DNA of 64,000 nucleotides from Christiangramia aestuarii (GTDB lineage: Bacteria; Bacteroidota; Bacteroidia; Flavobacteriales; Flavobacteriaceae): positions 605,698 through 669,697 of the forward strand of contig NZ_VJVW01000001.1 in NCBI RefSeq assembly GCF_009735585.1, given 5' to 3'. The translations under genes and the position numbers were made by a program. Below the pieces are notes generated by a model. It worked only from the letters and a program-made list of their open reading frames with translations. It did no database searches and was not told where the DNA came from. This document shows positions 26,032 to 35,106 of this stretch, one piece after another. How positions within the stretch are numbered: position 1 is the stretch's first letter; each line of letters opens with the position of its first letter.

Positions 26032-26994
26032 TTATCTGTTTAATAAAATGGTGCTGTTCAAATAGAATTTATCGCCGGCATCCTTTTCCGTAGGGACTAC
26101 CTTAAGCTCGTACACCGTTTCCGAAAGGTCATAAAGCGGCGCGATACTGGTGATATCGGCATATTTCGCCAGCTGTTTGATGGCCACTACCCTGGCGCTT
26201 GTTTCCTCTTCGGTATAAGGATTTACCAGATTAAGCTGTTCATCTACCTCGAAATCGTAGATCTTAGATTCCGGTACCGTGAACCTGAAATAGACACTCC
26301 CTGTCCTGTAACCGTTCACCAGCACATAACCCGGCGTGAGCAATTCACCTTCACTAAGGCTCACTGTCTCAACCGACATATCTACCGGTGCAGTTAAATA
26401 CTGTTCCTTTGAAGCCGTTAATACCTCGTCCCTGGATCCTATCGCTCGATTAAGCTGTCCCTGGGCCTGGGCCAGTTGTTCCTTTCTGGCACCTGTCTGT
26501 ACCTCCTTGCGTTTTGCTTCGAGCGCATTTACCTGGGCCCGGGCCATCTCCAGTTTCATCCTAACCTCATCGAACTGCTGTTTACTAACCAGCGAATCCT
26601 GGTACATCGCCTGCATTCTTCCGAAAGATTCTTCGGCAAAATTCAATTGGGCCTTGCCGGCTTCCAGCTTACCTTCGATCTGTTGCAGCTGCTCCATGGT
26701 TGCGCCGTTAACCGCCATATCCAGTTGTCCACGAGCCGCGGCAACGGCACCTTCGGCCTGTTTCATTTTAGCATCCACCTCGGGAATACTTATCACTGCC
26801 AGGGTATCCCCGGCCTTTACCTTCTGGCCTTCTTCCACAAGGATGTTTTCTACCCTTCCGGCCAGCTTTCCGCTTACAGAAACTGTTTCAAATTTTACTT
26901 TCCCCCTGTAATTGGTCAGTTTTTCATCATTGCTGCAAGAGCTGAACATGATCACGGCCATGGCTGCCAGGCCAAAATTTTTATATATTCTCAT
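26032..26994 (-). CDS. HlyD-type membrane fusion (periplasmic adaptor) lipoprotein
   Basis: This 320-residue protein has a signal sequence ending in a lipobox (MFSSC-S), a biotinyl-lipoyl half (VENILVEEGQKVKAGDTLAVIS), a coiled-coil hairpin (about 75-185, rich in Gln, Glu and Ala) and the second lipoyl half (VETVSLSEGELLTPGYVLV). It should bridge the ABC-2 permease and the TolC-like channel. It lies 18 nt after the TolC gene and 1 nt before the permease gene. The overlapping opposite-strand frames here are shadows of the Ala/Gln-rich coiled coil. Confidence 0.92.
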   Translation of the reverse strand: MRIYKNFGLAAMAVIMFSSCSNDEKLTNYRGKVKFETVSVSGKLAGRVENILVEEGQKVKAGDTLAVISIPEVDAKMKQAEGAVAAARGQLDMAVNGATMEQLQQIEGKLEAGKAQLNFAEESFGRMQAMYQDSLVSKQQFDEVRMKLEMARAQVNALEAKRKEVQTGARKEQLAQAQGQLNRAIGSRDEVLTASKEQYLTAPVDMSVETVSLSEGELLTPGYVLVNGYRTGSVYFRFTVPESKIYDFEVDEQLNLVNPYTEEETSARVVAIKQLAKYADITSIAPLYDLSETVYELKVVPTEKDAGDKFYLNSTILLNR

Positions 26995-27012
26995 CTTATT
27001 CGGTTTTTTGTA

Positions 27013-28392
27013 TTAGTAGTTGAGTTTTCCCTGGGCGTGCAATAATTCGGTTTTCGCACGGCGCTCCTGGAAATATGAATCTTGTAATTTGAATTCTGCT
27101 TTTTCGAGGTCTCTAAGAGCATCAAGCACATCGTTGATGGGTGCCAGGTCGTTGCGATACTGTTTATCGGTAAGCTCATAGGTCTCCATGGCCAGTTCGA
27201 TCTCCTTCTGGACGATCCTGGTATTCTGCTGTGAAGCTTCCAGGTTTTGCTGGGCCTTGATCATGCTTAGAGCGATCTTTTCCTCGGCATCTTCCCGCTG
27301 CTCCCGGTATTTTTCAGCTTCCAGCTGGGATTTTTTAGCTTCCAGCCTGGATTTATTTCCATCAAAAACATTCCACCTGATGCCGACTCCCACATACCAC
27401 TTTGGATCTAATAGGGAAAGGTCATCCTCCAGCAGTTCATAATGTCCTTTTAAAGCTATCTTCGGAATAAAATTGTTGCGCTGCATCTTCGCCTTGTAAA
27501 GGCTGGCGGTTTCAGCTTCTTCCAGCGCCTTGATCTCGTCCCTTTTTTCGGCCTGTTCTGTTTCTGAAATGCCCATGGAACCCAGTTGAGGGTTGATCGC
27601 GGAAAGTACATTCTTCTGTTCACCGGTAAGCATATGCAACAGCTCGATGAGGATAGTTCGGTTTTGTTCGAATTCCAGCTGACGGGCGATAAGTTGCTGA
27701 AGGGCCAGCTCCACCTTTTTTCGCTCGATTGGAGTGGCAAGTCCGTTTTCTATGGCTTTCTGAACGAATTTTTCCTGCTGCTCCAGATAGTCTTCCGTAG
27801 TTTCCAGAACTTCTGCCGAAGCATTCACCAGGGCCAGCTGGTCATAGGTTTCAATAATTTTTAGCGCAATTTTATCCTCCATGGCCAGGGCAGCATAATT
27901 AATTGATGCCTCCTTGTGCTTGCTGGCCTTCAGCGCATTCGAGGCCTGGAACCCGCTGAAAAGCGTCCAGTCCAGGTCTACCGAAGATTTGAGGATATTG
28001 CTTTCCTGTATGGCTGGAATAGGCTGCACAGGAACTCCCGCAGGAAATTCAGAATTAAAAGGGATACCCGCTGCTTCCTTGATAATCAGTTTCTGGGTTC
28101 CGGTTAAAAGTTGCTGGGTGTCCTCATCAAAACTGATGTCGCTGTCCAGCCGGGTATAATTTCCGTTAAGGGTGATCTTCGGAAGGAAAACCGCACGGGC
28201 GAGTTTCTGATCTATCACCGCCTGCTGGGCTTCGAATTCTTTATTATTAAGCTCGTGGCTTTTGTCTATACCTTTTTCGATCAAATTCCGAAGAACCGGG
28301 TCAAGGTCCTGGGCATTCGAAGAAACGGGTGTAAGCCAGGCCAGAGCTAAAAGTAACAGGCTGCCTCCTACCTTCTTTATATGCATTTTCAC
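27013..28392 (-). CDS. TolC family outer-membrane efflux protein
   Basis: This 459-residue protein has a signal peptide (to about residue 27, SNA-QD) and the two repeated helical-hairpin units of the TolC family; characteristic segments are LDWTLFSGFQASNALKASKHK and GIRWNVFDGNKSRLEAKKSQLEAEKYREQ. It forms the outer-membrane exit duct of the tripartite exporter encoded by the operon. It is the first gene of the operon and lies 79 nt downstream of the Crp-like regulator gene, on the same strand. Confidence 0.93.
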   Translation of the reverse strand: MKMHIKKVGGSLLLLALAWLTPVSSNAQDLDPVLRNLIEKGIDKSHELNNKEFEAQQAVIDQKLARAVFLPKITLNGNYTRLDSDISFDEDTQQLLTGTQKLIIKEAAGIPFNSEFPAGVPVQPIPAIQESNILKSSVDLDWTLFSGFQASNALKASKHKEASINYAALAMEDKIALKIIETYDQLALVNASAEVLETTEDYLEQQEKFVQKAIENGLATPIERKKVELALQQLIARQLEFEQNRTILIELLHMLTGEQKNVLSAINPQLGSMGISETEQAEKRDEIKALEEAETASLYKAKMQRNNFIPKIALKGHYELLEDDLSLLDPKWYVGVGIRWNVFDGNKSRLEAKKSQLEAEKYREQREDAEEKIALSMIKAQQNLEASQQNTRIVQKEIELAMETYELTDKQYRNDLAPINDVLDALRDLEKAEFKLQDSYFQERRAKTELLHAQGKLNY

Positions 28393-28471
28393 TGTTTTTA
28401 GAATTACAGTGCAAAGGTCTGATGCAAGAAGAGGGATTCTTTTGACCTATATCAAAAAACGAAAATGCTAA

Positions 28472-29044
28472 TTATTCTTCGAGTTTTTTCTTCCTGATCC
28501 GGCTCAGGGTTTCCTGGGACATCCCCAGGTAAGAAGCGACCATTCCCAGGGGAACACGGTAGATGATATCCGGATATTCGGTAAGCATATATTCATAACG
28601 CTCCTGAGCGGTTTGAAACTGGATGGCATTAAGTTTATGTACCACCTTGGTAAGCATTTCGGTAGAAAGCAACCTCCCCAGCTGCTCCATTTTATGGTAT
28701 TTCCCGAAAAGGAATTCAAGGTCTTCCTTGGTGATAAAATGAATGAGGGATTCTTCGAGCACCTCTACATTATAAAGACTCGGGCTTTCCTGGAAAAAAC
28801 TTTCCAGGCTGGTCATGAACCTGCCTTCTCCAAAAAAAAGCTGGGTGATCTCCTTTCCGTCGGCATTCAGGTAATAATTGCGGCCAACTCCTTTTTCTAT
28901 ATAATAAAGCTTGCGGCAGATCTGCCCCTGCTCCACCAGTGGATATTCCTTGCTTACCTCTTCCACCCGGAAGTGGGTTAAAATCTCCTCCAATTCCTCT
29001 TCGGAAAAATCTACCAGGCTTTTTAAGAATTCAGGAAGTTCCAT
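28472..29044 (-). CDS. Crp/Fnr family transcriptional regulator
   Basis: This 190-residue protein has an N-terminal cyclic-nucleotide-like beta-roll (about 20-125, ending in EDLEFLFGKYHKMEQ) and a C-terminal winged HTH whose recognition region reads IYRVPLGMVASYLGMSQETLSRIRKKK. No Fnr-type Cys cluster is seen. It sits directly upstream of the TolC-HlyD-permease genes in the same direction, so it is likely their local regulator or is cotranscribed with them; the effector is unknown. Confidence 0.9.
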   Translation of the reverse strand: MELPEFLKSLVDFSEEELEEILTHFRVEEVSKEYPLVEQGQICRKLYYIEKGVGRNYYLNADGKEITQLFFGEGRFMTSLESFFQESPSLYNVEVLEESLIHFITKEDLEFLFGKYHKMEQLGRLLSTEMLTKVVHKLNAIQFQTAQERYEYMLTEYPDIIYRVPLGMVASYLGMSQETLSRIRKKKLEE

Positions 29045-29070
29045 GACAGATCATTAGAAATGTTGAAGCA

Positions 29071-29949
29071 TCATTTTTTGAATATGGCTTTCCAGGCTTT
29101 TTTTAGCAATCCTACGATAGGCAAAACCAGGAAACCAACCACCAACCCGACCAGGAATTCACCTAAAATAGAAGGTAAACTATGAACCAGGTCGTGGATA
29201 AAATGGATATTATGTACAAAGATCCCTCCGGAAACCAGCATCAACGCGATGGTTCCTATCACGCCCAGACTTTTTATTACCCAGGGCAGGGCGTTTACCA
29301 GGAAATTTCCAATTTTGTCTGAAAAACTATCGGTTCTTTCGTTCAGGTCGATAAGCCTGGCTCCAAATTCGTCCATTCTTACGATTAATGCCACGATCCC
29401 ATAAACACCTACCGTCGCTACCAGGGCGATAAGAGTCACCACTCCAATTTGAATACTTAAGGCTTCCTCGCTAACGGTCCCTAAAGCAATAATGATGATC
29501 TCTACGGACAGAATAAAATCGGTTATAATAGCCGATTTGATCTTTTCCTTTTCCCTCGCCAGGGCTTCCTCCTTGGTGATCTTTTCGAGTTTAGGTTTAC
29601 TTTTGTGATGTTTGTGCGGAAATAGATATTCATGGATCTTTTCGGCACCCTCATAGGCCAGGTACAATCCACCGAGAATAAGTATGAACTTGATCGCGAC
29701 GGGGACAAAGGCACTCAGCAGGAAGGCTACCGGTAAGATGATTACCTTGTTTAAAAAGGAGCCTTTGGTAATAGCCCATAGCACTGGGATCTCTCGTGAA
29801 GACATAAAGCCTGAAGCTTTTTCGGCATTTACTGCGAGGTCATCCCCGAGTATGCCCGCTGTTTTCTTACCGGCTACCTTCCCCATGGTAGCTACATCGT
29901 CCATAAGGGCGGCGATATCGTCTAATAGCGCAAAAAATCCTGATGCCAT
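29071..29949 (-). CDS. DUF808 (YedI-like) inner-membrane protein
   Basis: This 292-residue membrane protein starts MASGFFALLDDIAALMDDVATMGKVAGKKTAGILGDDLAVNAEKASGF, the conserved N-terminus of DUF808/YedI, followed by about eight hydrophobic helices and a cytoplasmic charged loop (HKHHKSKPKLEKITKEEALAREKEK). Function is unknown in all members. It precedes the Crp-like gene by 26 nt on the same strand and might share its transcript. Confidence 0.88.
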   Translation of the reverse strand: MASGFFALLDDIAALMDDVATMGKVAGKKTAGILGDDLAVNAEKASGFMSSREIPVLWAITKGSFLNKVIILPVAFLLSAFVPVAIKFILILGGLYLAYEGAEKIHEYLFPHKHHKSKPKLEKITKEEALAREKEKIKSAIITDFILSVEIIIIALGTVSEEALSIQIGVVTLIALVATVGVYGIVALIVRMDEFGARLIDLNERTDSFSDKIGNFLVNALPWVIKSLGVIGTIALMLVSGGIFVHNIHFIHDLVHSLPSILGEFLVGLVVGFLVLPIVGLLKKAWKAIFKK

Positions 29950-30299
29950 ATATCCTTTTTAATTATGCGAGTAAGTTCCATCTTTTTTAGCAGAATCAGA
30001 AAATAATTTTAGGTAACGGGCTCGCCAGAAGACTGCTTTATATTCGAATTTTGGAAATATTTTTCTGTAAATAAGACTATTCGGTCCCCGAAATAGAAAA
30101 ATCTTTGCTTTTAAAAATCCAATCTCAGGCCCATCGAAAAGCTTTCAACAGCTCCAATTCGCATCTTGTCCATAGATGAATATTCAGCATGAAGCTAACT
30201 ACCTACATGCTACCTATTTAACTGAATATTAACGCTTTAAAGGAAACCGGAAGCCTCCCTTTGCCCGTAAGTATGAGTATAAAACTAAAATTTTTAATT
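29950..30299. other. Intergenic region without recognisable gene
   Basis: A 350-nt divergent region between the DUF808 gene and the CHRD-like lipoprotein. I see no RNA gene, repeat or clear promoter box; it should contain both promoters. Confidence 0.5.
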
Positions 30300-30914
30300 A
30301 TGAGAACTTTAAAATTATTTTACCTGGGAATGCTGTCAATGACGCTAATTTTCACAGTTGGGTGTTCCAAAGAAGAAACCGGAATGGAAGAAGTGAATGC
30401 CGTAAATGCTCATATTGAGCCCAATGAATTAGCTAATAATGGTTCCAAAGCAAAAATGTATACCGTAGAGTTTGGATCACTCAATGAGTCTGGTGTTTCC
30501 GGTACTGCCGAGTTGAGCCTTACAGGAAGTACTTTGACGGTAAACATTAGCGCCTCGGGACTTGAAGCCAACCAGGTTCACCCACAGCACATCCATGGAT
30601 TCAGTTCAAATAAAGGTAATTCTACCTGTCCTCCCGCTTCGGCAGACCAGGATGGAGACGGTTACGTTAGTATTCCAGAAGGTGCACCGTTTTACGGGGG
30701 TGTCTTACTAACTTTAGGACCTATTCCAACAGCTGATGCTAACGGAAATATCAATTTTACCATGACCTATGAGTATGAAGACGGTATAGATTCAGATATA
30801 ACCCCACTACAAAACCGAGCTATCGTATTACATGGTATGACTGTAGACGGTGAATACTGGGCCGGCTTGCCTGTAGCTTGCGGCCAAATCATGCCTAGTC
30901 AGGGATCTAAATAG
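30300..30914 (+). CDS. CHRD-like domain lipoprotein
   Basis: This 204-residue protein has a lipoprotein signal (MRTLKLFYLGMLSMTLIFTVGCSKEE, lipobox VGC). The mature part resembles the CHRD domain: GVSGTAELSLTGSTLTVNISASGLEANQVHPQHIHGF early, with a His-rich HPQHIHG turn, and NRAIVLHGMTVDGEYWAGLPVACG late. Such domains occur on surface proteins; some bind metals, which the histidines would allow. The start was set at ATG 30300; the TTG at 30261 lies before the signal peptide and is unlikely. A terminator follows 16 nt later. Confidence 0.75.
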   Translation: MRTLKLFYLGMLSMTLIFTVGCSKEETGMEEVNAVNAHIEPNELANNGSKAKMYTVEFGSLNESGVSGTAELSLTGSTLTVNISASGLEANQVHPQHIHGFSSNKGNSTCPPASADQDGDGYVSIPEGAPFYGGVLLTLGPIPTADANGNINFTMTYEYEDGIDSDITPLQNRAIVLHGMTVDGEYWAGLPVACGQIMPSQGSK

Positions 30915-30930
30915 TCTATTGAACTTTGTA

Positions 30931-30959
30931 AAAAAAGCACCTTCACGGGTGCTTTTTTT
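30931..30959 (+). terminator. Terminator after the CHRD-like gene
   Basis: AAAAAAGCACC/GGTGCTTTTTTT-type hairpin, 16 nt past the stop. Confidence 0.85.
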
Positions 30960-31063
30960 ATTTTCAACAAAGACCTAAAATTAGGTTAACAACCCCAACT
31001 ACTTTCTGTTCAGAGTATTTTATTTAATTTTTCTATCTTCACAACATATTTTTTCCAAATTAA

Positions 31064-34000
31064 ATGAACTTTACTACTCTAAGGATCTTTCTAGGGATCC
31101 TGTTAGCACCTTTATTCCTGAACGCCCAGGAAGTTCCTGAACCTCTAGTTCCAACAAAAATGGTTACCTACGGTAATCACAGACATACCAGCAGGGATGC
31201 CATATATTTCTCGGCAACCGATTCTCAAGGAAACCTTATTATTTTAGGCACAACCGAAAGAGACTTTAGTTTTACCGATGTGAAGATCGTTAGCTTAAAT
31301 AAAGACCTAGAGGAGAATTGGACTGACAGGCTTAGTTGGGGAGGAACCAGTTATGACTATCCACTGGATATGTTCATAGACAAAGATGATCACATTTGGG
31401 TAATATCCAAGAATTATCTCGGTGGCACAGCAGCAAATTTTATCATTACCAGATATACTCCATCTGGAGAAAAACTTTGGGAATACATTTCACCGGAACC
31501 TCTGGAAACTTCTACACTGAATATGAGACAATATCCTCACTTCTTTGATGACGAGGGCTTTCTAAATTTCAGTTTTAGCCGTAACGGGCAATACCATCCC
31601 GAATACAGCTTTTTCAGGATTTCTCCACAGGGTAGTATTCAGGATCGGTATGATTTGGTAGGTCCGTTTTCGATCATGACCAACTTTCAGAACTTTTATC
31701 GGGGCCTTAGCTTAGAATATTATGAAGGTGTTGAAACCCTTTATTATCTAAAATTCAGAAAAGATGATATACATCGAGTTCATGTAGAGCTTACTGAAGA
31801 ACAGGATTCCCAGCTTCGCAATTCTATATATGAGGAGACTTCTTTGAATTTAGTGGATAGCAGCGGAAACTATATTTTTATTGGAGATGGGAAATTTCAC
31901 GCCTCAGATAATTCTATGCATGAGGGAATAATCATGATGTCCCTTACTTCAGAAGGTACCATTAATTTTTTCAATAAAGATGATCCCGATAATGACAAGT
32001 ATTTTCTGGATGCAACTTTAGGTGAGAACAACGAAATTCTTGTACTAAGCAATTCCCATGCAATCTCAGAAAGAGCTAATGAACCCGACCTGAGCTTAGA
32101 GCGATACTCTCAATCGGGAGAACTTTTATCCTCCAAGCGAATTCCCGGCCTAACGGCTAATTTTGGGAAATTTTCTGAAAACGGGATCATCATCCGTACT
32201 ACTTCTGGTGAAATACAGCAATATAACGAACAACTTCAACTAATTTCTTCTACTTCTGAAACTGCTCATCAATCCTATTTTCATCTTTCGAACATACATT
32301 CAATTGAAGAAAAGCCCTTTGAAGTTGGAACTTATATCTCGAAAAAATATGAAGATTCAGATTACTTAGGAGAACAAAATTTTCATGTAAGAAAGCTTGA
32401 AAACGACCAGGTTTCGGCTGAATTCAATTTTAATGGGGAAGGAACCTCCAAATTCTATAATTATAAGATGGTGGAGCAGGCAAACGGAGAAATAATAGTC
32501 TCCTGCCGGGAATTTTACGGTCCTCATAATATTGGTGCTTATGGTTCAAAAGCTCCCAGCGATAAAAAGCTGATTCGTTTTAGCTCTGAACTTGAATATA
32601 TGGATGAAGAGATCGTTGATTTCGACTTTGACCTCTGGCAGGAACCAGGCCATGAATTTATAAATGAAAATGGAGAAAAATATACCTACGAAATTGGGGA
32701 GGATGAAAGAAGTGTAAATTTCTACCGGGATGGTAATCTGGAGTGGACCAGGAACCTGAATTTACCCGACAACTATTCAAAGATAAATCATTCGAATAAG
32801 GTTGATAAAGAAGGGAATTTTATAGTCTCTTCCTCGCTCTATAGAACTACATATGGCAAAATTCATAGACTTACCCCAGAGAACGAATACTCTTTCTTAG
32901 ATACCGGGGGCAGTATGAATAAAATGCTTATCCTTAAGAATAACTGGATATTTAGCTTCTTTGAGGATTACTCCATTAGAATTTATGCCCCAGATCTAAG
33001 CCTTATCTCTTTCAATCAATATGAGCGGAATTACTTTGATTCAGAAAACGCACCTTATTTGGTTGAAAAAAACAATAAGATAATGCTAAATGTAAAACAC
33101 CTGGGACTCGTAAAGGTATTTAATCAATATGGCCAATTTGAATCTCAATTTTCCCTGAAGGGTTATATACACCCTAGTGTAGCTTTTTTCAATGAAAAAG
33201 ATGATTTTATAGTATATCACCTAACGGGACAGGGACTTTATACGGAACATGGTTTTAATTGGAGCCGGCTTGCCATAAGTAGTTACGGCGATTTGGTCGA
33301 AGACTATCTAAAGGATACCACCAACAATGATCAGGACAATGACGGTGTGATTGACCTTTATGACCAATGCCCAGACACGCCTGAAGGGGTAACAGTTAAC
33401 GAGGCAGGATGTGAGTTGCTTCAATTACCAACCGACAATTTTAGTATTCAGACCAGAGATGAAACCTGCCTGGGTAGCAAAAATGGAAAATTAAGCGTTG
33501 AAGTTAAGCAGGAACACAATTATATTATTAACCTGAATGATGAACAACATGAATTCAGGTTAGGAATGTATTTCGAAGCTTTGGCACCTGGAAGCTACAC
33601 CGCCTGTATAATGGTAAAAGCGGAACCTCAAACGGAGAGATGCTTCGAGTTTGAGATCAGGGAAGGTCAAAGTCTGAAGGCTACTAGCAACTTGGTTGGT
33701 AAAAATATGAACATACATATCGAAAAAGGTAGTGCACCTTTTAATGTAGAATTAGATGGTAGAAATCTCGGCACATTTAACTCCACAAACTTCCAGGTAC
33801 TTGTAGAGAATGGTGGCAGATTAAAAATAAGGTCTGCCCAAGAATGTGAAGGTGATATAGAGATCCTTGTAAATGAGAAAGAGTCTGTTTACTTGGTTAC
33901 CAACCCGGTCCACAACCAGGCTGAGTTTATCTTTTCAAAAGTTCAATCTGGCAAGATCAAGGTAAAAATCTACAATACTTCTGGTCAGGTATTGATTTCG

Positions 34001-34123
34001 AGAAAAAAAGAGCAAAGCCATGATAACAAGTTGTTGATTGATACTTCATCTTTGGTCACAGGTATATACTATGTGCAATTTGAGTTGGAAAACCAGCATA
34101 TCTTAAAAATGATAAAACGATGA
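31064..34123 (+). CDS. Large secreted T9SS cargo protein with beta-propeller-like body
   Basis: This 1019-residue protein has a signal peptide (cleavage near NA-QE, residue 21), a long beta-rich body with repeated phrases of the kind SxGNxIxxG typical of propellers (about 30-745), a thrombospondin type-3 calcium repeat (about 754-785, DQDNDGVIDLYDQCPDTPEG), a beta-sandwich stretch, and a C-terminal T9SS type A sorting domain (last about 75 residues, NPVHNQAEFIF...IYNTSGQVL...GIYYVQF...MIKR). It should be exported by type IX secretion and anchored or released at the surface. Its stop overlaps the start of the following lipoprotein gene (ATGA). Ligand unknown. Confidence 0.85.
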   Translation: MNFTTLRIFLGILLAPLFLNAQEVPEPLVPTKMVTYGNHRHTSRDAIYFSATDSQGNLIILGTTERDFSFTDVKIVSLNKDLEENWTDRLSWGGTSYDYPLDMFIDKDDHIWVISKNYLGGTAANFIITRYTPSGEKLWEYISPEPLETSTLNMRQYPHFFDDEGFLNFSFSRNGQYHPEYSFFRISPQGSIQDRYDLVGPFSIMTNFQNFYRGLSLEYYEGVETLYYLKFRKDDIHRVHVELTEEQDSQLRNSIYEETSLNLVDSSGNYIFIGDGKFHASDNSMHEGIIMMSLTSEGTINFFNKDDPDNDKYFLDATLGENNEILVLSNSHAISERANEPDLSLERYSQSGELLSSKRIPGLTANFGKFSENGIIIRTTSGEIQQYNEQLQLISSTSETAHQSYFHLSNIHSIEEKPFEVGTYISKKYEDSDYLGEQNFHVRKLENDQVSAEFNFNGEGTSKFYNYKMVEQANGEIIVSCREFYGPHNIGAYGSKAPSDKKLIRFSSELEYMDEEIVDFDFDLWQEPGHEFINENGEKYTYEIGEDERSVNFYRDGNLEWTRNLNLPDNYSKINHSNKVDKEGNFIVSSSLYRTTYGKIHRLTPENEYSFLDTGGSMNKMLILKNNWIFSFFEDYSIRIYAPDLSLISFNQYERNYFDSENAPYLVEKNNKIMLNVKHLGLVKVFNQYGQFESQFSLKGYIHPSVAFFNEKDDFIVYHLTGQGLYTEHGFNWSRLAISSYGDLVEDYLKDTTNNDQDNDGVIDLYDQCPDTPEGVTVNEAGCELLQLPTDNFSIQTRDETCLGSKNGKLSVEVKQEHNYIINLNDEQHEFRLGMYFEALAPGSYTACIMVKAEPQTERCFEFEIREGQSLKATSNLVGKNMNIHIEKGSAPFNVELDGRNLGTFNSTNFQVLVENGGRLKIRSAQECEGDIEILVNEKESVYLVTNPVHNQAEFIFSKVQSGKIKVKIYNTSGQVLISRKKEQSHDNKLLIDTSSLVTGIYYVQFELENQHILKMIKR

Positions 34124-34830
34124 GAATTATTAAAAATCTACCCATTATAATTATTTGCATGGTTTCCCTGGCTTGTTCAAAAGAAGATTCAACAGGTACA
34201 GATGATCAGGTCGAAACTGGAAAGCCCCTAAATTTAGCTCCTTCCACTCCTGTTTTAATCTCTCCAGAAAAAGATCTTGAATGTTCTAATTCTTCGCTTA
34301 ATTTTGAATGGGAGACCTCTATAGATCCGGAAAACGAATTGGTGAAGTACTTCCTCGAGATTTCTGAAAAGGAGGATTTTTCAAACCTATTTAAAAACCT
34401 TGAAACTAGCTATACTTCTGTTAGCATCGAACTGGAAAAAGGAAAGAAATATTATTGGCGTGTGGTGGCACATGATGAAAAGTTTAAGCAAAGTGAATAT
34501 TCAGAAATTCGCACCTTTTTCACAGAACCTAAACTGGCCTTTAATGCCATTCCTCAAAACCCTCACTCCGAAATTCCTCAAAACAATTCTGTACAGAGTG
34601 CATCTCAAATAGATCTTAACTGGAGCTGTGAGGATGAAGATGGGGATCTTTTAACTTACGATGTCTATTTCGGGCTCAACAATCCTCCTCAGAAATATCT
34701 TGAGAATATTGAGAACCCCGAAGTCAGTGTGAGCCTTGAGACAGGAAAAACCTATTATTGGTATATTGTTGCCAAAGATCCGAAAGATGCCAGGGCGACC
34801 AGCCCCACCTGGAAATTCGAAACTCAATAA
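34120..34830 (+). CDS. Surface lipoprotein with two FN3-like domains
   Basis: This 236-residue protein has a lipobox ending at Cys19 (SLAC-SKED; the acidic residues fit a surface-export signal in Bacteroidota lipoproteins) and two similar beta-sandwich units (about 45-135 and 150-235). Each ends with a KxYYWRVVAHD or KTYYWYIVAKD block, the usual FN3-like signature. It overlaps the T9SS cargo gene by 4 nt and is therefore coexpressed; the two may form a surface complex. No enzyme motif is seen. Confidence 0.8.
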   Translation: MRIIKNLPIIIICMVSLACSKEDSTGTDDQVETGKPLNLAPSTPVLISPEKDLECSNSSLNFEWETSIDPENELVKYFLEISEKEDFSNLFKNLETSYTSVSIELEKGKKYYWRVVAHDEKFKQSEYSEIRTFFTEPKLAFNAIPQNPHSEIPQNNSVQSASQIDLNWSCEDEDGDLLTYDVYFGLNNPPQKYLENIENPEVSVSLETGKTYYWYIVAKDPKDARATSPTWKFETQ

Positions 34831-35106
34831 AAAAGTTTAATTTTCAGGTCTACTTTGTATTTAAATAAAAAATTGCAAAATAAATTTTATTGACAAACCC
34901 AACCGTTATTAATTACCAGGATCAGCTTCCTGAAATTAGGCCATTAACTAAGGTTATTGCAGACTGGCCGAAATCTGAAGGAAAGATCTATTTTACACTA
35001 GATAATTAAGCATTGAATTTTTCGATTTCACGGTCCGAAATTTGATCCTCAACATACGAGCCTGGCTTTCATAAGCCTATTTACCTAACTAAACGACTAA
35101 ACTATT

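Noticed and set aside
26336-27045. Long plus-strand frames opposite the HlyD gene
   Set aside because: They are shadows of the alanine/glutamine-rich coiled coil; the minus-strand protein is clearly real.
30261-30299. TTG start for the CHRD-like lipoprotein
   Set aside because: It would place extra residues before the lipoprotein signal; ATG 30300 is better.
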